Positions 24,424 to 33,376 are shown, numbered from the stretch's first letter. The stretch: DNA of 63,438 bases from an uncultured Bacteroidales bacterium (GCA_905235445.1 CAJOLJ010000005.1:1-63438), one strand, 5' to 3'. Translations and numbers: made by a program. The notes: generated from the sequence alone by a model not told the origin.

Positions 24424-26672
24424 CTGACGGAAAGTGTTTTCTTTATTATCTCTACGGACCCGTCCTTGTAGGTAATCGTTGCCACGATTTCACCGGAGGT
24501 CCAAAGGTGGTAGTACCCGTCGGAGCCGGGCTTTATTACAGCCCCGTCCTTTCTCCACTCCACCTGGGCATCCTTCTCCAGATTGTACACCACCAGAGGA
24601 ATCGGGCTCCCTTTTGGGAAGACCCCGTCCTCACTTCGGGGGATGTCCCTGAAAGTGATGTACGGATAGCTGTCATACAGGGGCTTGGTCTCGAAGGAGA
24701 GGTCGGTCTTGGCTCCGCTGATCCCGTTTGCGGACAGGTTGGCATGGACGCGGTACAGAGTTCCGCTCTCAAGGCCCTCAAGACGCAAGGCGTATTTCCC
24801 GGTGGAATAGGGAGAGATGGACAGAGTGTCCGCGTATGTCGGGGCATCCTCCGGCCCGCTTCCCACCGTCACCACCGCAGGTGAGGAGAACCGCTCGTCA
24901 GTGGAGGTCATCTGGATGATTGCACAGTCCTGGAAGATGTCCTGGCGGTATAGACGGATTTCAGGGATGACCACATCCGCCATGTTGATGACTGTGAAGG
25001 AGCCCCTTTTGGTCACCTGGTCATAATGTATGTCCGTCAGACCCAGAGGGGACAGGCTCCCGTTCCGGAAGGAGAACACGGGTGTCGTCTTGGACGTGAA
25101 TACCGTGATATCCCCGTGCGGGAAGAAAAGCGACTCTGCGCTCTGTGGGATGCGGTTCCCGTCGGAGTCGAAGGCATGGTTGGAGGGATCCGGTGTGACG
25201 AGGTAGGCAAGCTGCCTCGAAGGGTCGGTGTTTATCTTGTTGGCCGCCCACCTTGCGGGGTCCGTCCTGTCAATGTGGTAGACCGCGAGTCCTTTGTCCC
25301 CGATGGACCCATCCCATTTCCCTTCTCCTCTCACATCGAAGAGGTAGTATTCCCCTTCTGTGGGGGAGTCGTAACGGATGTAGGTGCGGTCCACCTCGAC
25401 ATTGGAGAGAGTGGTGGTGCCTTCTTTCAGAGTCAGTTCCCTGCCAAGGCCGAGGAGGTGGTAGTCCACGGCGCCCCAGTGGGGAGGGGTGCGGGAGTAA
25501 TTGTTGTAGCAACCCCCGTCCATAAGGTCAGTCACGAAGAAAAGGCCGTCGGCAACGCCTCCGGAGGAGATGTTGTCCGTGTCGTAGAAGTCCGGCAGTC
25601 CGAGGGTGTGGGTGAACTCATGGCAGAAGGTTCCTATCGGGGCGAAACCGAACTGGGCCACCCCCTCCCCGTCCTCTCCTGTCAGACCGATTTCGGTGGC
25701 AAGGGCATACCTGTTCACGATTACCCCGTCCAGCGTGCAATTGATCTTCCCGCCGTCCTTGACCCACCACTGGTGGGACCAAGGGCAGTCCTGGTCCCCG
25801 CTTTCGGCCTCGTCCTTGCCGGCGGCGAAAATGATGACATTGTCCACCTGTCCGTCCCCGTCCCCGTCGAAAAGGGAGAAGTCAACCCCGGCATCATGGG
25901 CCTTGGTGCAGGCTTCCGCCACGAACTGGGCGGGGGAGCGGTCCTTTCTCTGAGGATCTACCCACCCGAAATAGTAGGCGCAGTCATGGTCCATGGTAAC
26001 TATCGGGGACAGGATGAATTCCAGCTCGATGTCACCCCGGAGCATCTCATCGAAATACTCTTTGGCGCTTCCCGTGGCCCCGTCCCTGCGGTAGTCCTTC
26101 CCGAGGAGCATCTGCTCGAAGTCCTCCCTGGTGTAGGTCATTTTCTTGTCCGGGAAATCCGCCAGCACCACAATGCAGCGGTGTACCTGCTCCTCGGTGG
26201 GGGAAGGGGGGTCATTGCCTCCCCGAAGGGAGGGGCGCCGTGCCCTGAGGGAGGAGCGGGCCTCCCCTCTTAGCCTTGCAATCTCGCTGCGGAGCGGGAG
26301 GGAGTTTCCACTTAGGACCGAAAGGGGGATGGCTGCACTTTGGGAAAGCACCGATGAAGGGACATCCCTTTCACCTACCATGTAACCTGTGCTCGTGGGG
26401 ATCCCGTCGGGGGAATAGATGCAGTAGCAGTACAGTCCATCGCTGTCTTTTATGATGGCATGACCCTGCATGTCGGTCAGGTAGTGGCACCACTCGTCAC
26501 CATGGACACGGCCAAGGAATGTCGAGCCGTCCTTCTGGGTGATCCTGACAGGGCCCCTCCAGGCTGGTTTCGCAAGACACTCCCTTTCCCATCCTCCCCC
26601 GGGCAAGAGTAAGGAGAGGACGAGAAGCACTGATATCAGTGAGCGTCCGCTATGGTATCTGCGGGAAATCAT
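24420..26672 (-). CDS. M6-family secreted metalloprotease
   Basis: A 750-residue exported protein. After the signal peptide comes a propeptide-like region (to about residue 160), then a catalytic M6 domain (PF05547) with HEFTHTLGLPDF near residue 350, the extended zinc motif, and the downstream MDGG Met-turn-like segment. The last ~200 residues are beta-rich and fibronectin-like (VTKRGSFTVINMADVVIPEI), ending in a strand resembling sorting tails. It probably degrades host or dietary proteins outside the cell. A palindromic GC-rich insertion lies in the propeptide (26218-26265). Its promoter region contains a perfect inverted repeat (26724-26748). Confidence 0.87.
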   Translation of the reverse strand: MISRRYHSGRSLISVLLVLSLLLPGGGWERECLAKPAWRGPVRITQKDGSTFLGRVHGDEWCHYLTDMQGHAIIKDSDGLYCYCIYSPDGIPTSTGYMVGERDVPSSVLSQSAAIPLSVLSGNSLPLRSEIARLRGEARSSLRARRPSLRGGNDPPSPTEEQVHRCIVVLADFPDKKMTYTREDFEQMLLGKDYRRDGATGSAKEYFDEMLRGDIELEFILSPIVTMDHDCAYYFGWVDPQRKDRSPAQFVAEACTKAHDAGVDFSLFDGDGDGQVDNVIIFAAGKDEAESGDQDCPWSHQWWVKDGGKINCTLDGVIVNRYALATEIGLTGEDGEGVAQFGFAPIGTFCHEFTHTLGLPDFYDTDNISSGGVADGLFFVTDLMDGGCYNNYSRTPPHWGAVDYHLLGLGRELTLKEGTTTLSNVEVDRTYIRYDSPTEGEYYLFDVRGEGKWDGSIGDKGLAVYHIDRTDPARWAANKINTDPSRQLAYLVTPDPSNHAFDSDGNRIPQSAESLFFPHGDITVFTSKTTPVFSFRNGSLSPLGLTDIHYDQVTKRGSFTVINMADVVIPEIRLYRQDIFQDCAIIQMTSTDERFSSPAVVTVGSGPEDAPTYADTLSISPYSTGKYALRLEGLESGTLYRVHANLSANGISGAKTDLSFETKPLYDSYPYITFRDIPRSEDGVFPKGSPIPLVVYNLEKDAQVEWRKDGAVIKPGSDGYYHLWTSGEIVATITYKDGSVEIIKKTLSVR
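26218..26265. repeat. Palindromic GC-rich segment inside the M6 protease gene
   Basis: CCTCCC-CGAA-GGGAGG (26218-26233) is followed by GAGGGAGG and CCTCCCCTC arms a little further on. Read on the coding strand it encodes the basic linker RSSLRARRPSLRGG between propeptide and protease domain, which looks like an in-frame inserted element. Confidence 0.4.
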
Positions 26673-26723
26673 CGAACGGGGTCATTGCACTTTTTTGAGG
26701 CGGTCCGCCCATCGTGGGAGAAG

Positions 26724-26748
26724 GCCTAATTCGTTTGCATAATTAGGC
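26724..26748. promoter_or_regulatory. Inverted repeat upstream of M6 protease
   Basis: GCCTAATT (26724-26731) pairs with AATTAGGC (26741-26748). It sits about 55-75 bases before the protease ATG, where a promoter or operator is expected. It is AT-rich in a GC-rich genome. I see nothing else in the 300 bases to 27004 except the terminator of the next gene. Confidence 0.45.
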
Positions 26749-26959
26749 AATAATCTTCTAAAAAGCAAAAAACACATCATAAAATGCAACGGGGCGCCCT
26801 GAAATCACTTCCCAGGCGTCCCGTTAGACGTGTACTAAAACCTAAACCTACTTCAAAGATGCACATTATATCCCAAATGTTGCACGGAAAGTGTAAAAAA
26901 AATGAAAAAAATATCATTTGGCCTCCCGTATCGGGTTTTCTTCGCCCCATAAGACAGGA

Positions 26960-26984
26960 AAAGGGACCCGGTTTGGGTCCCTTT
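26960..26984 (-). terminator. Terminator of the Hc1-like gene
   Basis: AAAGGGACCC pairs perfectly with GGGTCCCTTT across a 5-base loop and is followed by TTTT on the minus strand, 20 bases after the stop of the small gene. Confidence 0.8.
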
Positions 26985-27004
26985 ATGGAGTGTGGTTCTC
27001 GTTC

Positions 27005-27178
27005 TTACTTGGAAGCCTCTACGGATTCCTTTCTGAATGTCTTGAAATCTTGCATGAGCTCCAAAGCTGCTTTACGTGCCCTGGCACCTGCAGCCTTGTT
27101 TCCTTTCTCCATCTGAGCATTGGCATTTACGATGAAATACTCATACTCCTCCTTGATTTTCTCAACAATGTCTTTCAT
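27005..27178 (-). CDS. Histone H1-like protein (Hc1 type), 57 residues
   Basis: This short gene runs from ATG (27176-27178) to TAA (27005-27007). The product starts MKDIVEKIKEEYEYF, then KGNKAAGARARKAALELMQD and ends KTFRKESVEASK. The Lys/Ala/Arg-rich helix with K-A-A-x-x-A-R-x-x-A spacing matches the Hc1 family of bacterial histone H1-like proteins (PF07432), abundant DNA-binding proteins in Bacteroidetes. It would bind DNA non-specifically in the nucleoid. A strong terminator follows. It is a single gene, probably highly expressed. Confidence 0.8.
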   Translation of the reverse strand: MKDIVEKIKEEYEYFIVNANAQMEKGNKAAGARARKAALELMQDFKTFRKESVEASK

Positions 27179-27297
27179 GATTTTATGAGAATTTGATAGT
27201 TATGTGGGGTAACAATACAAAACCGACGGCAAGATAGGTATTTGAAATGGAAAAAACAAAATTTTCTCCATAAAAACGAATTTTTCCGACTTGATAG

Positions 27298-27987
27298 TCA
27301 ATCCTTTGAATCGCTATCCTGCTTGGGTGGGCGGGCATTGGCTATGTTCATGGCCCTGTCAGGCCCGACTGTGACGAAAGCCCTGGTGGCTTCCAGGACC
27401 TTCCCGGCAAGTTCCGGAATGGCCTGAAGCTCTTCCTCCGAGAGTTTCCCCAGCACGTAATCCACCTGCTCCCCGTTATGGAAGCGGTTCCCGATACCGA
27501 GGCGGATGCGGCAGTATTGGTCGGTTTCCAGGCATTCCTGGATGTTGAAAAGGCCATTGTGGCCTCCGTCGCTTCCCTTCTTTCTCATGCGAACGGTCCC
27601 GAAGGGGAGATTCAGGTCGTCGCAGATGACAAGAAGGTTCTCGAGGGGAACTTTCTCTTCCCTCAGCCAGTACCGTACGGCGTTGCCGCTGAGGTTCATG
27701 TACGTGGAAGGCTTCAGGAGGGTGATCTGCCTTCCCTTGTAGGACATGTGCCCGACATCCCCATAACGACGGGTCTCGAAAACAACATTGGACGCCTGAG
27801 CCCAGGCATCCAACGTCATAAATCCCATGTTATGTCTTGTCGAGGCGTACTCCGCTCCTATGTTTCCCAGTCCGACGACCAGATACTTCATATGAGGTTC
27901 AACTTGGGGGAGCGGGGTTTCAGAGGGCTTTTGCCCCTCCTTTTTCCCCAGTCCCAGTTTACTGAGAATGGCCTTTATAAGACTCAT
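27298..27987 (-). CDS. pth: Peptidyl-tRNA hydrolase
   Basis: The 229-residue enzyme releases tRNA from stalled peptidyl-tRNA. The core starts MKYLVVGLGNIGAEYASTRH (catalytic His in STRHNMGF) and continues with KPSTYMNLSGNAV, then DDLNLPFG with the catalytic Asp. There is a 32-residue N-terminal extension (KAILSKLGLGKKEGQ) absent from typical Pth; an internal ATG at 27889-27891 would give the standard form. It follows rplY after 23 bases, a common pairing in Bacteroidetes, and shares its promoter. Confidence 0.93.
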   Translation of the reverse strand: MSLIKAILSKLGLGKKEGQKPSETPLPQVEPHMKYLVVGLGNIGAEYASTRHNMGFMTLDAWAQASNVVFETRRYGDVGHMSYKGRQITLLKPSTYMNLSGNAVRYWLREEKVPLENLLVICDDLNLPFGTVRMRKKGSDGGHNGLFNIQECLETDQYCRIRLGIGNRFHNGEQVDYVLGKLSEEELQAIPELAGKVLEATRAFVTVGPDRAMNIANARPPKQDSDSKD

Positions 27988-28010
27988 AGTCCACAGTGTG
28001 AGGGTCCCTG

Positions 28011-28586
28011 TTACTCAGTCGTGGCAGCCTGTGCTGACTGGCGGGTAGCCTTCACGGTGCAGATGATGGTGTTCTTCGGGGTCAGGATCTCAAGGTTGTC
28101 ATACTTGAGGGAACCGGCCACGATGTTCTCACCGATGTGGAGGTTGGAGATGTCGATGCCAAGATCGTCGGGGAGGTCCTTCATCATGCCACAGACCTTG
28201 AGGCTGCGGACCATCTGCTGGAACTTACCACCGGCCTGGACGCCGACAGCGTGTCCGGAAATGGTGAGGGGTATCTTGATGGCGACGGGCTTGTCCTCGC
28301 TGACTTTGAGGAAGTCCACGTGCAGGCAAGTGTCAAGGACGGGATGGTACTGCTCCTCATGGAGGACGGCGGTATAGATGTTGCCATCGGAGAGCTTGAG
28401 GTCAACGATGTAGGAGGCGGGAGTGTGGGTGATGCCCTTGAGCTCCTTCTCGGAGACTGTGAAGAATACGTTCTCCATTCCCTGGCCATAGAGGTTGCAA
28501 GGGACGAGGCCCTGACGGCGGAAAGCCTTGATGACGGCTTTGTTTCCGATCTTGCGGATTTCTCCGTTGAGTGTGAAATGCTTCAT
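28011..28586 (-). CDS. rplY: 50S ribosomal protein L25 (Ctc form)
   Basis: The 191-residue protein binds 5S rRNA. It has the L25 N-domain (MKHFTLNGEIRKIGNKAVIK, then RRQGLVPCNLYG) and the longer C-domain of the Ctc form (KIPLTISGHAVGVQAGGKFQ). It is first in the rplY-pth unit. A candidate -7 box at 28694-28701 is followed by a leader with two GC-rich hairpins, then an A-rich stretch before the ATG. Confidence 0.95.
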   Translation of the reverse strand: MKHFTLNGEIRKIGNKAVIKAFRRQGLVPCNLYGQGMENVFFTVSEKELKGITHTPASYIVDLKLSDGNIYTAVLHEEQYHPVLDTCLHVDFLKVSEDKPVAIKIPLTISGHAVGVQAGGKFQQMVRSLKVCGMMKDLPDDLGIDISNLHIGENIVAGSLKYDNLEILTPKNTIICTVKATRQSAQAATTE

Positions 28587-28619
28587 TTTTAGTTTGTATG
28601 TTGTGTGTTACTCAGCCCT

Positions 28620-28701
28620 TCCCCTCTTCGGGGAGGACCCCATTGCACTGGGTGGGCTTTCCCCTCACGGGGGGCCTCCCTTGAAAATGCCCGCAAAGAT
28701 A
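28620..28701 (-). promoter_or_regulatory. rplY candidate promoter and hairpin leader
   Basis: TATCTTTG (28694-28701, minus) is a good -7 box without a clear -33. The leader that follows contains CCCC-TCAC-GGGG and CCCC-TCTTC-GGGG hairpins, reminiscent of hairpins in the tdk, purC and recA leaders. It could modulate ribosomal-protein expression. Confidence 0.45.
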
Positions 28702-28748
28702 GTACAATTTTGAATTCTTTGTATCTGATTGACTTTATTTTTAGTAAA

Positions 28749-28784
28749 AGCCCGCCCTTTTCCTGTGGGGAGGCGGGGCGGGCT
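28749..28784 (-). terminator. Terminator of the Big2 lipoprotein gene
   Basis: AGCCCGCCC (28749-28757) pairs with GGGCGGGCT (28776-28784); on the minus strand the hairpin is followed by a T-rich run, 24 bases after the gene stop. Confidence 0.7.
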
Positions 28785-28807
28785 CAGTCTTGAGGATGAG
28801 GATGGCA

Positions 28808-30379
28808 TCAGTGGTAGCTGATCTCCCTCCCGATCTTGTCGGGATAGGCCTCACCAAACCATCTTGGATTCACGGTCTCGGTCACCTCGATCCAGTTCCC
28901 GTGGGAATCGTACCTGTAGTCTCTCCAGGTGTCATGGAAGATCTGGTCCTTGGACACGCAGCACTCCTCCTCGTCGGTCTTGTCCATGTTCTCATTGTAG
29001 GTGTTCTTGGTCCACCAGATGGGAAGCATTCCTCCCGGCTCCATGGTCGCATTGTACTCGGAGAACACATTGACGTGGTCATTCTCTACGAACGTGAAGA
29101 GACCCTCGGTGCCGGTGTATGTCTTTATCATGCCGTTGGGGAAATAGGTCACTTCGGAGAGGTAGTCGGACTTGTAGGGAAGTCCGTCCTTGTAGTAAAC
29201 GTTGTCTTTGTAAGTTTTCTCCTCGTAGCGAAGGGACTTGTCGAAAATGTCGGACCCGAGGGGAAGGAAGAAGTACTCGTCGGTAACTATGAGCTGCGTT
29301 TCGGAGACGAACTCAAATGTGTAGATGTCGCACTGCATGTGGTCCCCGAGATTCTGGGCGAGGGCAATCAGTGAAAGGTCCTTGTATATGGTAAGGGGTA
29401 TGCCGGAACCGCTCGTGTACAGTTGCTCGGCCCACTGCGAAGAGGAGGTGGGAACGTACTTGCCCGTGTTCTCGTATTGGTATGTGATTTCTGTTGCCAG
29501 GAAATTATCGGAGGCTGGATAGCGGACCTCCGTGTGGAGACGATGGTTCTTGTCATCGTAGGTGTGGGTGGTGACGACGTTGCTTCCTTCGTTCTCGGTG
29601 TTGACGTACCTCTCTTCTATGAGGTTGCCCTTGATGTCGTAGATGTACTCGGTGTAGGTGGTGTACTTGGTGATGTGGTGAGCCTTGACGTTGCCCCGTA
29701 GGCCGGCCTTCTGCCTGTCGGTACGGTCCCAGTAGAAGGTCTTGAAGTAATCCTCATCGGGGAAGACGGCGCTCTGGGGCTTGACGGTGACGGTGCAAGT
29801 AGCAGTGAAACCTCCGTCAACGGTGGTTACCGTTATGGTGCATTCGCCTTCGCTTACGCCCGTTACCTTTCCCTCCGAGACGGTGGCTATGGCAGGGTCG
29901 CTGCTGCTCCAGGTGACGCTCTTGTCGGTGGCATTTTCGGGAAGCACCGTGACAGAGAGGGAGACGCTTTCCTCCACGGAAACTTCAGTTGCGGTGGGGA
30001 ACAGTGAAACAGACCCAACCCGGACTTCCTTTGGCTGGACCGTGACGGTGCACTTGGCGCTGCGCCCTCCGTCCACGGTTGTCACCGTAATGATGCATTC
30101 ACCTTCTTTGATGGCTGTGACCTTCCCGTTCGAGACGGTGGCGACAGCGGGGTTGCTGCTGCTCCAGGTGAGGCTTTTGTCCGTGGCATTCCCCGGGCTT
30201 ACAGTAGCCGTCAAGACGGAACTCTCATCCACGATAAGCGAGAGGGAGGTGGGGGAGATGGATACCGAGGATACGGGAATCGCCCCTGGCTCGCAGGAAA
30301 GGAGAAGTAGGATGGGGGATAGTATGAGGGAAAGGACGGAAAGGGAGGAAAAGGTTTTTCTAAGTGTCGTTATTGTCAT
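28808..30379 (-). CDS. Surface lipoprotein with two Ig-like (Big2) domains and YD-like repeats
   Basis: A 523-residue lipoprotein (lipobox LLLLSC, then EPGAIPV). Two nearly identical Big2 domains follow (about residues 35-115 and 118-195), each with KSxTWSSSxPAxATVSxGKV and GECxITVTTVDGG. The C-terminal ~320 residues carry spaced YxYDxxGN-type strands (EYIYDIKGNLIEERY, THTYDDKNHRLHTEV), reminiscent of RHS/YD repeats. Such proteins are usually surface adhesins or glycan-binding proteins. The two Big2 domains are also near-repeats at DNA level. The specific ligand is unknown. Confidence 0.75.
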   Translation of the reverse strand: MTITTLRKTFSSLSVLSLILSPILLLLSCEPGAIPVSSVSISPTSLSLIVDESSVLTATVSPGNATDKSLTWSSSNPAVATVSNGKVTAIKEGECIITVTTVDGGRSAKCTVTVQPKEVRVGSVSLFPTATEVSVEESVSLSVTVLPENATDKSVTWSSSDPAIATVSEGKVTGVSEGECTITVTTVDGGFTATCTVTVKPQSAVFPDEDYFKTFYWDRTDRQKAGLRGNVKAHHITKYTTYTEYIYDIKGNLIEERYVNTENEGSNVVTTHTYDDKNHRLHTEVRYPASDNFLATEITYQYENTGKYVPTSSSQWAEQLYTSGSGIPLTIYKDLSLIALAQNLGDHMQCDIYTFEFVSETQLIVTDEYFFLPLGSDIFDKSLRYEEKTYKDNVYYKDGLPYKSDYLSEVTYFPNGMIKTYTGTEGLFTFVENDHVNVFSEYNATMEPGGMLPIWWTKNTYNENMDKTDEEECCVSKDQIFHDTWRDYRYDSHGNWIEVTETVNPRWFGEAYPDKIGREISYH

Positions 30380-30502
30380 GGCAGGGAAGATTAATTATCG
30401 GTTGTGTGAAAAAATGTGGGAGGAGTGCATAATGAATCCGCATTCCTCTCAACAAAAATAATGAATTGAGCCTCTGGCCAACTTTCAAATAAGGAAATCA
30501 GA

Positions 30503-30524
30503 CTCTCATTTCATGGAATGAGAG
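30503..30524 (-). terminator. Terminator of the EcsC/TerB gene
   Basis: CTCTCATT (30503-30510) pairs perfectly with AATGAGAG (30517-30524), 28 bases after the stop of the gene at 30552-31721 on the minus strand. Confidence 0.65.
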
Positions 30525-30551
30525 CCTTTCACTTCGACATTATCGGGTTTG

Positions 30552-31721
30552 CTATGATGTGATATCGATTAGGCTGTCCACTTCCTTTCTCTGCATTCCG
30601 ATGTCCTTCGCAACCTTGTACAGGTACACTCTCTCAGCCCCGGTCAGGTCCCCGTCCAGCTTGGCTACGCGTATGAGCATCGGTATGATGATGTCCCCGA
30701 AATAAGGGTCATCCACCTCTGGGGAGAACTCTAGGTCGGTGAGAGTCTTTTCCTTGAGGGATTTGAGGAGTTCGAACTGCATCTCTTCGTCAAGTTCCAG
30801 CTCAAAAATGATTTCCTGAAGGTAGGAGTTCTCGTCTTCGTTTATCTCGGTGTCTATTTTCGCCATGTTGATGCAGGCTACGGCAATGAGATAGCCTTCG
30901 TCCATCACAGCCGTCCCGGAGGCTCCCTTTGCCCGGTCGCCGCTTCCCGTCTCCTCTTTATCGAAATAATAATGCTCATCCGGACCCTTGAACAGGGCCA
31001 TTTCCTCACGCAGCTGCTTCTGGAGTTTCCTGGAGCAGGGCTTGAAAGTGGCATAGGTGATTCCTCCGGAAACCATTCCCCCGAGGATGGGAACGACCTT
31101 GGAGATTCCCTTCGCCAGGGACTCCTTCGTTATCTGCACCCCTATCCACTTGGCTATCTGGCTCAGGAGGGGAAAGAGGACTGTCTTCGTGAATACCTGC
31201 TCCGGAAGAGCCTTGGCGACCTGCCCGGCGAGTCTCTTGGCGAGTTCCGCCACAGCCTTGTTGGCGGCATCCGCCCCCAGCATCACGCCCACGAATATCG
31301 TCAGAATGTGCCTTGCTCCTTCGGTGATGTTCCCCGTGGAGTCAGCCAGGTCTGGCCAGCCGTAGATGTAGCCCAGTTTCTGGGCGATGATGAGGATATG
31401 GTAGTAGTACTGTGCGAGGTCACCGGGGATGGTCCCGAAGAGGGCCACCCCTCCGGGAATTCCCGCAAGGGTCGAGAGAGAGGTTACCTTGAGGGTCTGG
31501 GAGGCAATGGCGTCATTGGCCTCCTTCTCGATTATTTCGGGAGCGAAAAGGTCAATGGGACGGGCTTTCTCTATCCCGTCCACATTCCCGTATGGGGCGA
31601 AAGTGGTCTTGAGGTAGTCAGTCCTGTTCACCGCCGCCCCAGGTATCTTCATTGCAGCCGCCATGACTGAGTCCCAGGACAGTGCCTTCTTTTTGTTTTT
31701 GGGCTTTTTTTCCTTTGACAT
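30552..31721 (-). CDS. EcsC-like protein with C-terminal TerB-like domain
   Basis: A 389-residue protein. The first two thirds resemble EcsC (PF12787): SLSTLAGIPGGVALFGTIPG, then YYYHILIIAQKLGYIYGW and glycine-rich amphipathic helices (KVVPILGGMVSGGITYATFK). The last ~110 residues look like a TerB-type helical domain: AVACINMAKIDTEINEDENS and IRVAKLDGDLTGAERVYLYK. Both parts have membrane- or metal-stress-related relatives but no firm biochemical function. The combination is noteworthy. The gene is monocistronic with its own terminator. No signal peptide; probably cytoplasmic and membrane-associated. Confidence 0.75.
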   Translation of the reverse strand: MSKEKKPKNKKKALSWDSVMAAAMKIPGAAVNRTDYLKTTFAPYGNVDGIEKARPIDLFAPEIIEKEANDAIASQTLKVTSLSTLAGIPGGVALFGTIPGDLAQYYYHILIIAQKLGYIYGWPDLADSTGNITEGARHILTIFVGVMLGADAANKAVAELAKRLAGQVAKALPEQVFTKTVLFPLLSQIAKWIGVQITKESLAKGISKVVPILGGMVSGGITYATFKPCSRKLQKQLREEMALFKGPDEHYYFDKEETGSGDRAKGASGTAVMDEGYLIAVACINMAKIDTEINEDENSYLQEIIFELELDEEMQFELLKSLKEKTLTDLEFSPEVDDPYFGDIIIPMLIRVAKLDGDLTGAERVYLYKVAKDIGMQRKEVDSLIDITS

Positions 31722-31849
31722 GGTATGTTCAGGGAGGTTAAGGAGTGGTCACTGTTTGCTGTGCCTTCCATCGGAACAGTTTTTCTCTGTCCATCCTGGA
31801 ATCCATTCGTAAATAGCAAAAAAGGATCCTTCCGCAATGGATGAATACG

Positions 31850-31886
31850 AAAAAAACCTCCGCTGCCGCTTCTTCAGTAACGGAGG
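31850..31886 (-). terminator. Terminator of the C11 protease gene
   Basis: CCTCCG (31857-31862) pairs with CGGAGG (31881-31886) and on the minus strand is followed by seven T residues. It lies about 40 bases past the C11 stop. Confidence 0.75.
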
Positions 31887-31924
31887 ATGATGATTCAGAT
31901 TCCAGGGACTCCCCGCCTTCCTTC

Positions 31925-33283
31925 TCAGCGGATGAGCCCTGTCGCTTCGTTCCACTGCAGAGCCTTGTAGTAACCGTCCAGGTACTCGTTCCCGGCGGAG
32001 GGCATGAACATGGACAGTCCGCAGAAATGCTTCACCTCCAAGGCCTTCTTTTCTGTAACGGTGTAGTACTGCCCGGTACAGCCCTTGTAGGGGACGCAAT
32101 CCTCCAGGGCTGCGCTCAGCTGGGCCTTCTCGGAATCACTTATTCCCGCTTTCAGCAGGACATCCTCAAGGTCGAAGAACCATTTCTTATTCCCGCCGGA
32201 GTAACCTTGCACGGAGTCTACGTCCAGGGAGGCAATCTCGCTGCGGTACTTCTCGAAGAGGGTCTTGCAGACCGAGGCGAGGGAAGATATCTTGTCGCAG
32301 TCCACTGCCGATATGGTGGCTGAGTGGTGGGGGCCGGACTGGGAATTATATAAGGAGTAGTAGTCCTTGCAAACATCCAGCGGGAGCGGTTCAGCCCCGG
32401 TACAGAGCTGAGAGACGACCTTCTTGTAGTCGAACCCGTCCGCCAGGACTTCCGCCTGGCTGAAGCCCACTATGCCGACTTTGCCTCTGAGGGCGTATGC
32501 GAACTCGACCCCGCCCATCAGGCATGCGTCAACAAGCAGGTAGTCAAGTTTATAGGGAATGGCCGAGGCGAAATCCTCGATTTCCATTTCGTAGCTCACC
32601 TTGGTGGACCCTACGTAGCCGATGTCCTCCCCGATACTCTTGGTCACTATGTCACCTTCCTCGTAGTCGGGTTCCACATAGACGTGGGCCCCGTCTGGGA
32701 GGGCGGGCCCTGAGGATGACTGCCTGAGGGAGGGAGCAAAGGACACGGGTGGCTTGGGGTCGACGTAGTATCCGTTCGGGACCCAGCCCCTGCCGTGGGA
32801 GGAAAAGAGCATACCATATCTCTTGGAGGGGAAGTTGGCCTTGGCGTAGTTGAGCACCTCGGTAATTGTCTCGCTCGAGCAGGCCCTATGCAGGGCATCG
32901 AACCTAAGGAGCGTGTCCCTGACTATCGGGTAGGTCCCGTCGGAGGCTTTCTTCCTGGAGCGGTAGAGCCTGAAGAGGGCAGAGGGTGTGCCATCCTTGA
33001 AATTGGAAGAGGGTGCGATCCTGCTGTACACGAGCACCACGTCCTCCCCGTTGGCGTCGGTGGGAAGGGTGCTGGTGCAAAGGTCATAGACATCATCCCT
33101 CAGGTAGGAATACAGGCTGTTGTATCCGGCTATGTAGAAGATTGCCACATTCTCGGAAGGCTTCGGATCCTCGATTTTTTCCCCGCAGCCGCTTACTCCA
33201 AGGCAAAGGGCAAGTGCTGCGGCAAGTACAGTGGTGAGGCTTCCCGCTGGGATGGTCCGTGTAATATAGTTAGGTGCTTTCAT
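31925..33283 (-). CDS. C11 (clostripain-like) cysteine protease lipoprotein
   Basis: A 452-residue lipoprotein (lipobox LGVSGC, Cys 33). It has the C11 catalytic dyad: His in MLFSSHGRGWVPNG and Cys in LLVDACLMGGVEFAYAL. These enzymes cleave after Arg or Lys, and many are self-activated. The enzyme would sit on the periplasmic or outer face. I chose the ATG at 33281-33283 because it begins the lipoprotein signal; the longer frame runs through the promoter. A perfect promoter lies at 33346-33376. Trypsin-like specificity would suit pilin trimming, but that link is inferred. Confidence 0.87.
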   Translation of the reverse strand: MKAPNYITRTIPAGSLTTVLAAALALCLGVSGCGEKIEDPKPSENVAIFYIAGYNSLYSYLRDDVYDLCTSTLPTDANGEDVVLVYSRIAPSSNFKDGTPSALFRLYRSRKKASDGTYPIVRDTLLRFDALHRACSSETITEVLNYAKANFPSKRYGMLFSSHGRGWVPNGYYVDPKPPVSFAPSLRQSSSGPALPDGAHVYVEPDYEEGDIVTKSIGEDIGYVGSTKVSYEMEIEDFASAIPYKLDYLLVDACLMGGVEFAYALRGKVGIVGFSQAEVLADGFDYKKVVSQLCTGAEPLPLDVCKDYYSLYNSQSGPHHSATISAVDCDKISSLASVCKTLFEKYRSEIASLDVDSVQGYSGGNKKWFFDLEDVLLKAGISDSEKAQLSAALEDCVPYKGCTGQYYTVTEKKALEVKHFCGLSMFMPSAGNEYLDGYYKALQWNEATGLIR

Positions 33284-33345
33284 TATGATTTTTCGGGCCG
33301 CTAGGCATGCAGGGTGCATGTTGGCAGTTTTTCTTGTAATGAGTG

Positions 33346-33376
33346 CAAAATTATAAAAATGCACTGCGTAATGCAA
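33346..33376 (-). promoter_or_regulatory. C11 protease promoter
   Basis: TTGC-N19-TAATTTTG on the minus strand, exact 19-base spacing. A CATGCA/TGCATG hairpin lies in the short leader before the ATG. Confidence 0.7.

Noticed and set aside
25026..26273. Plus-strand frame of 415 codons
   Set aside because: Antisense to the M6 protease gene with intact zinc motif; the product is repetitive Gly/Val/Arg with no fold.
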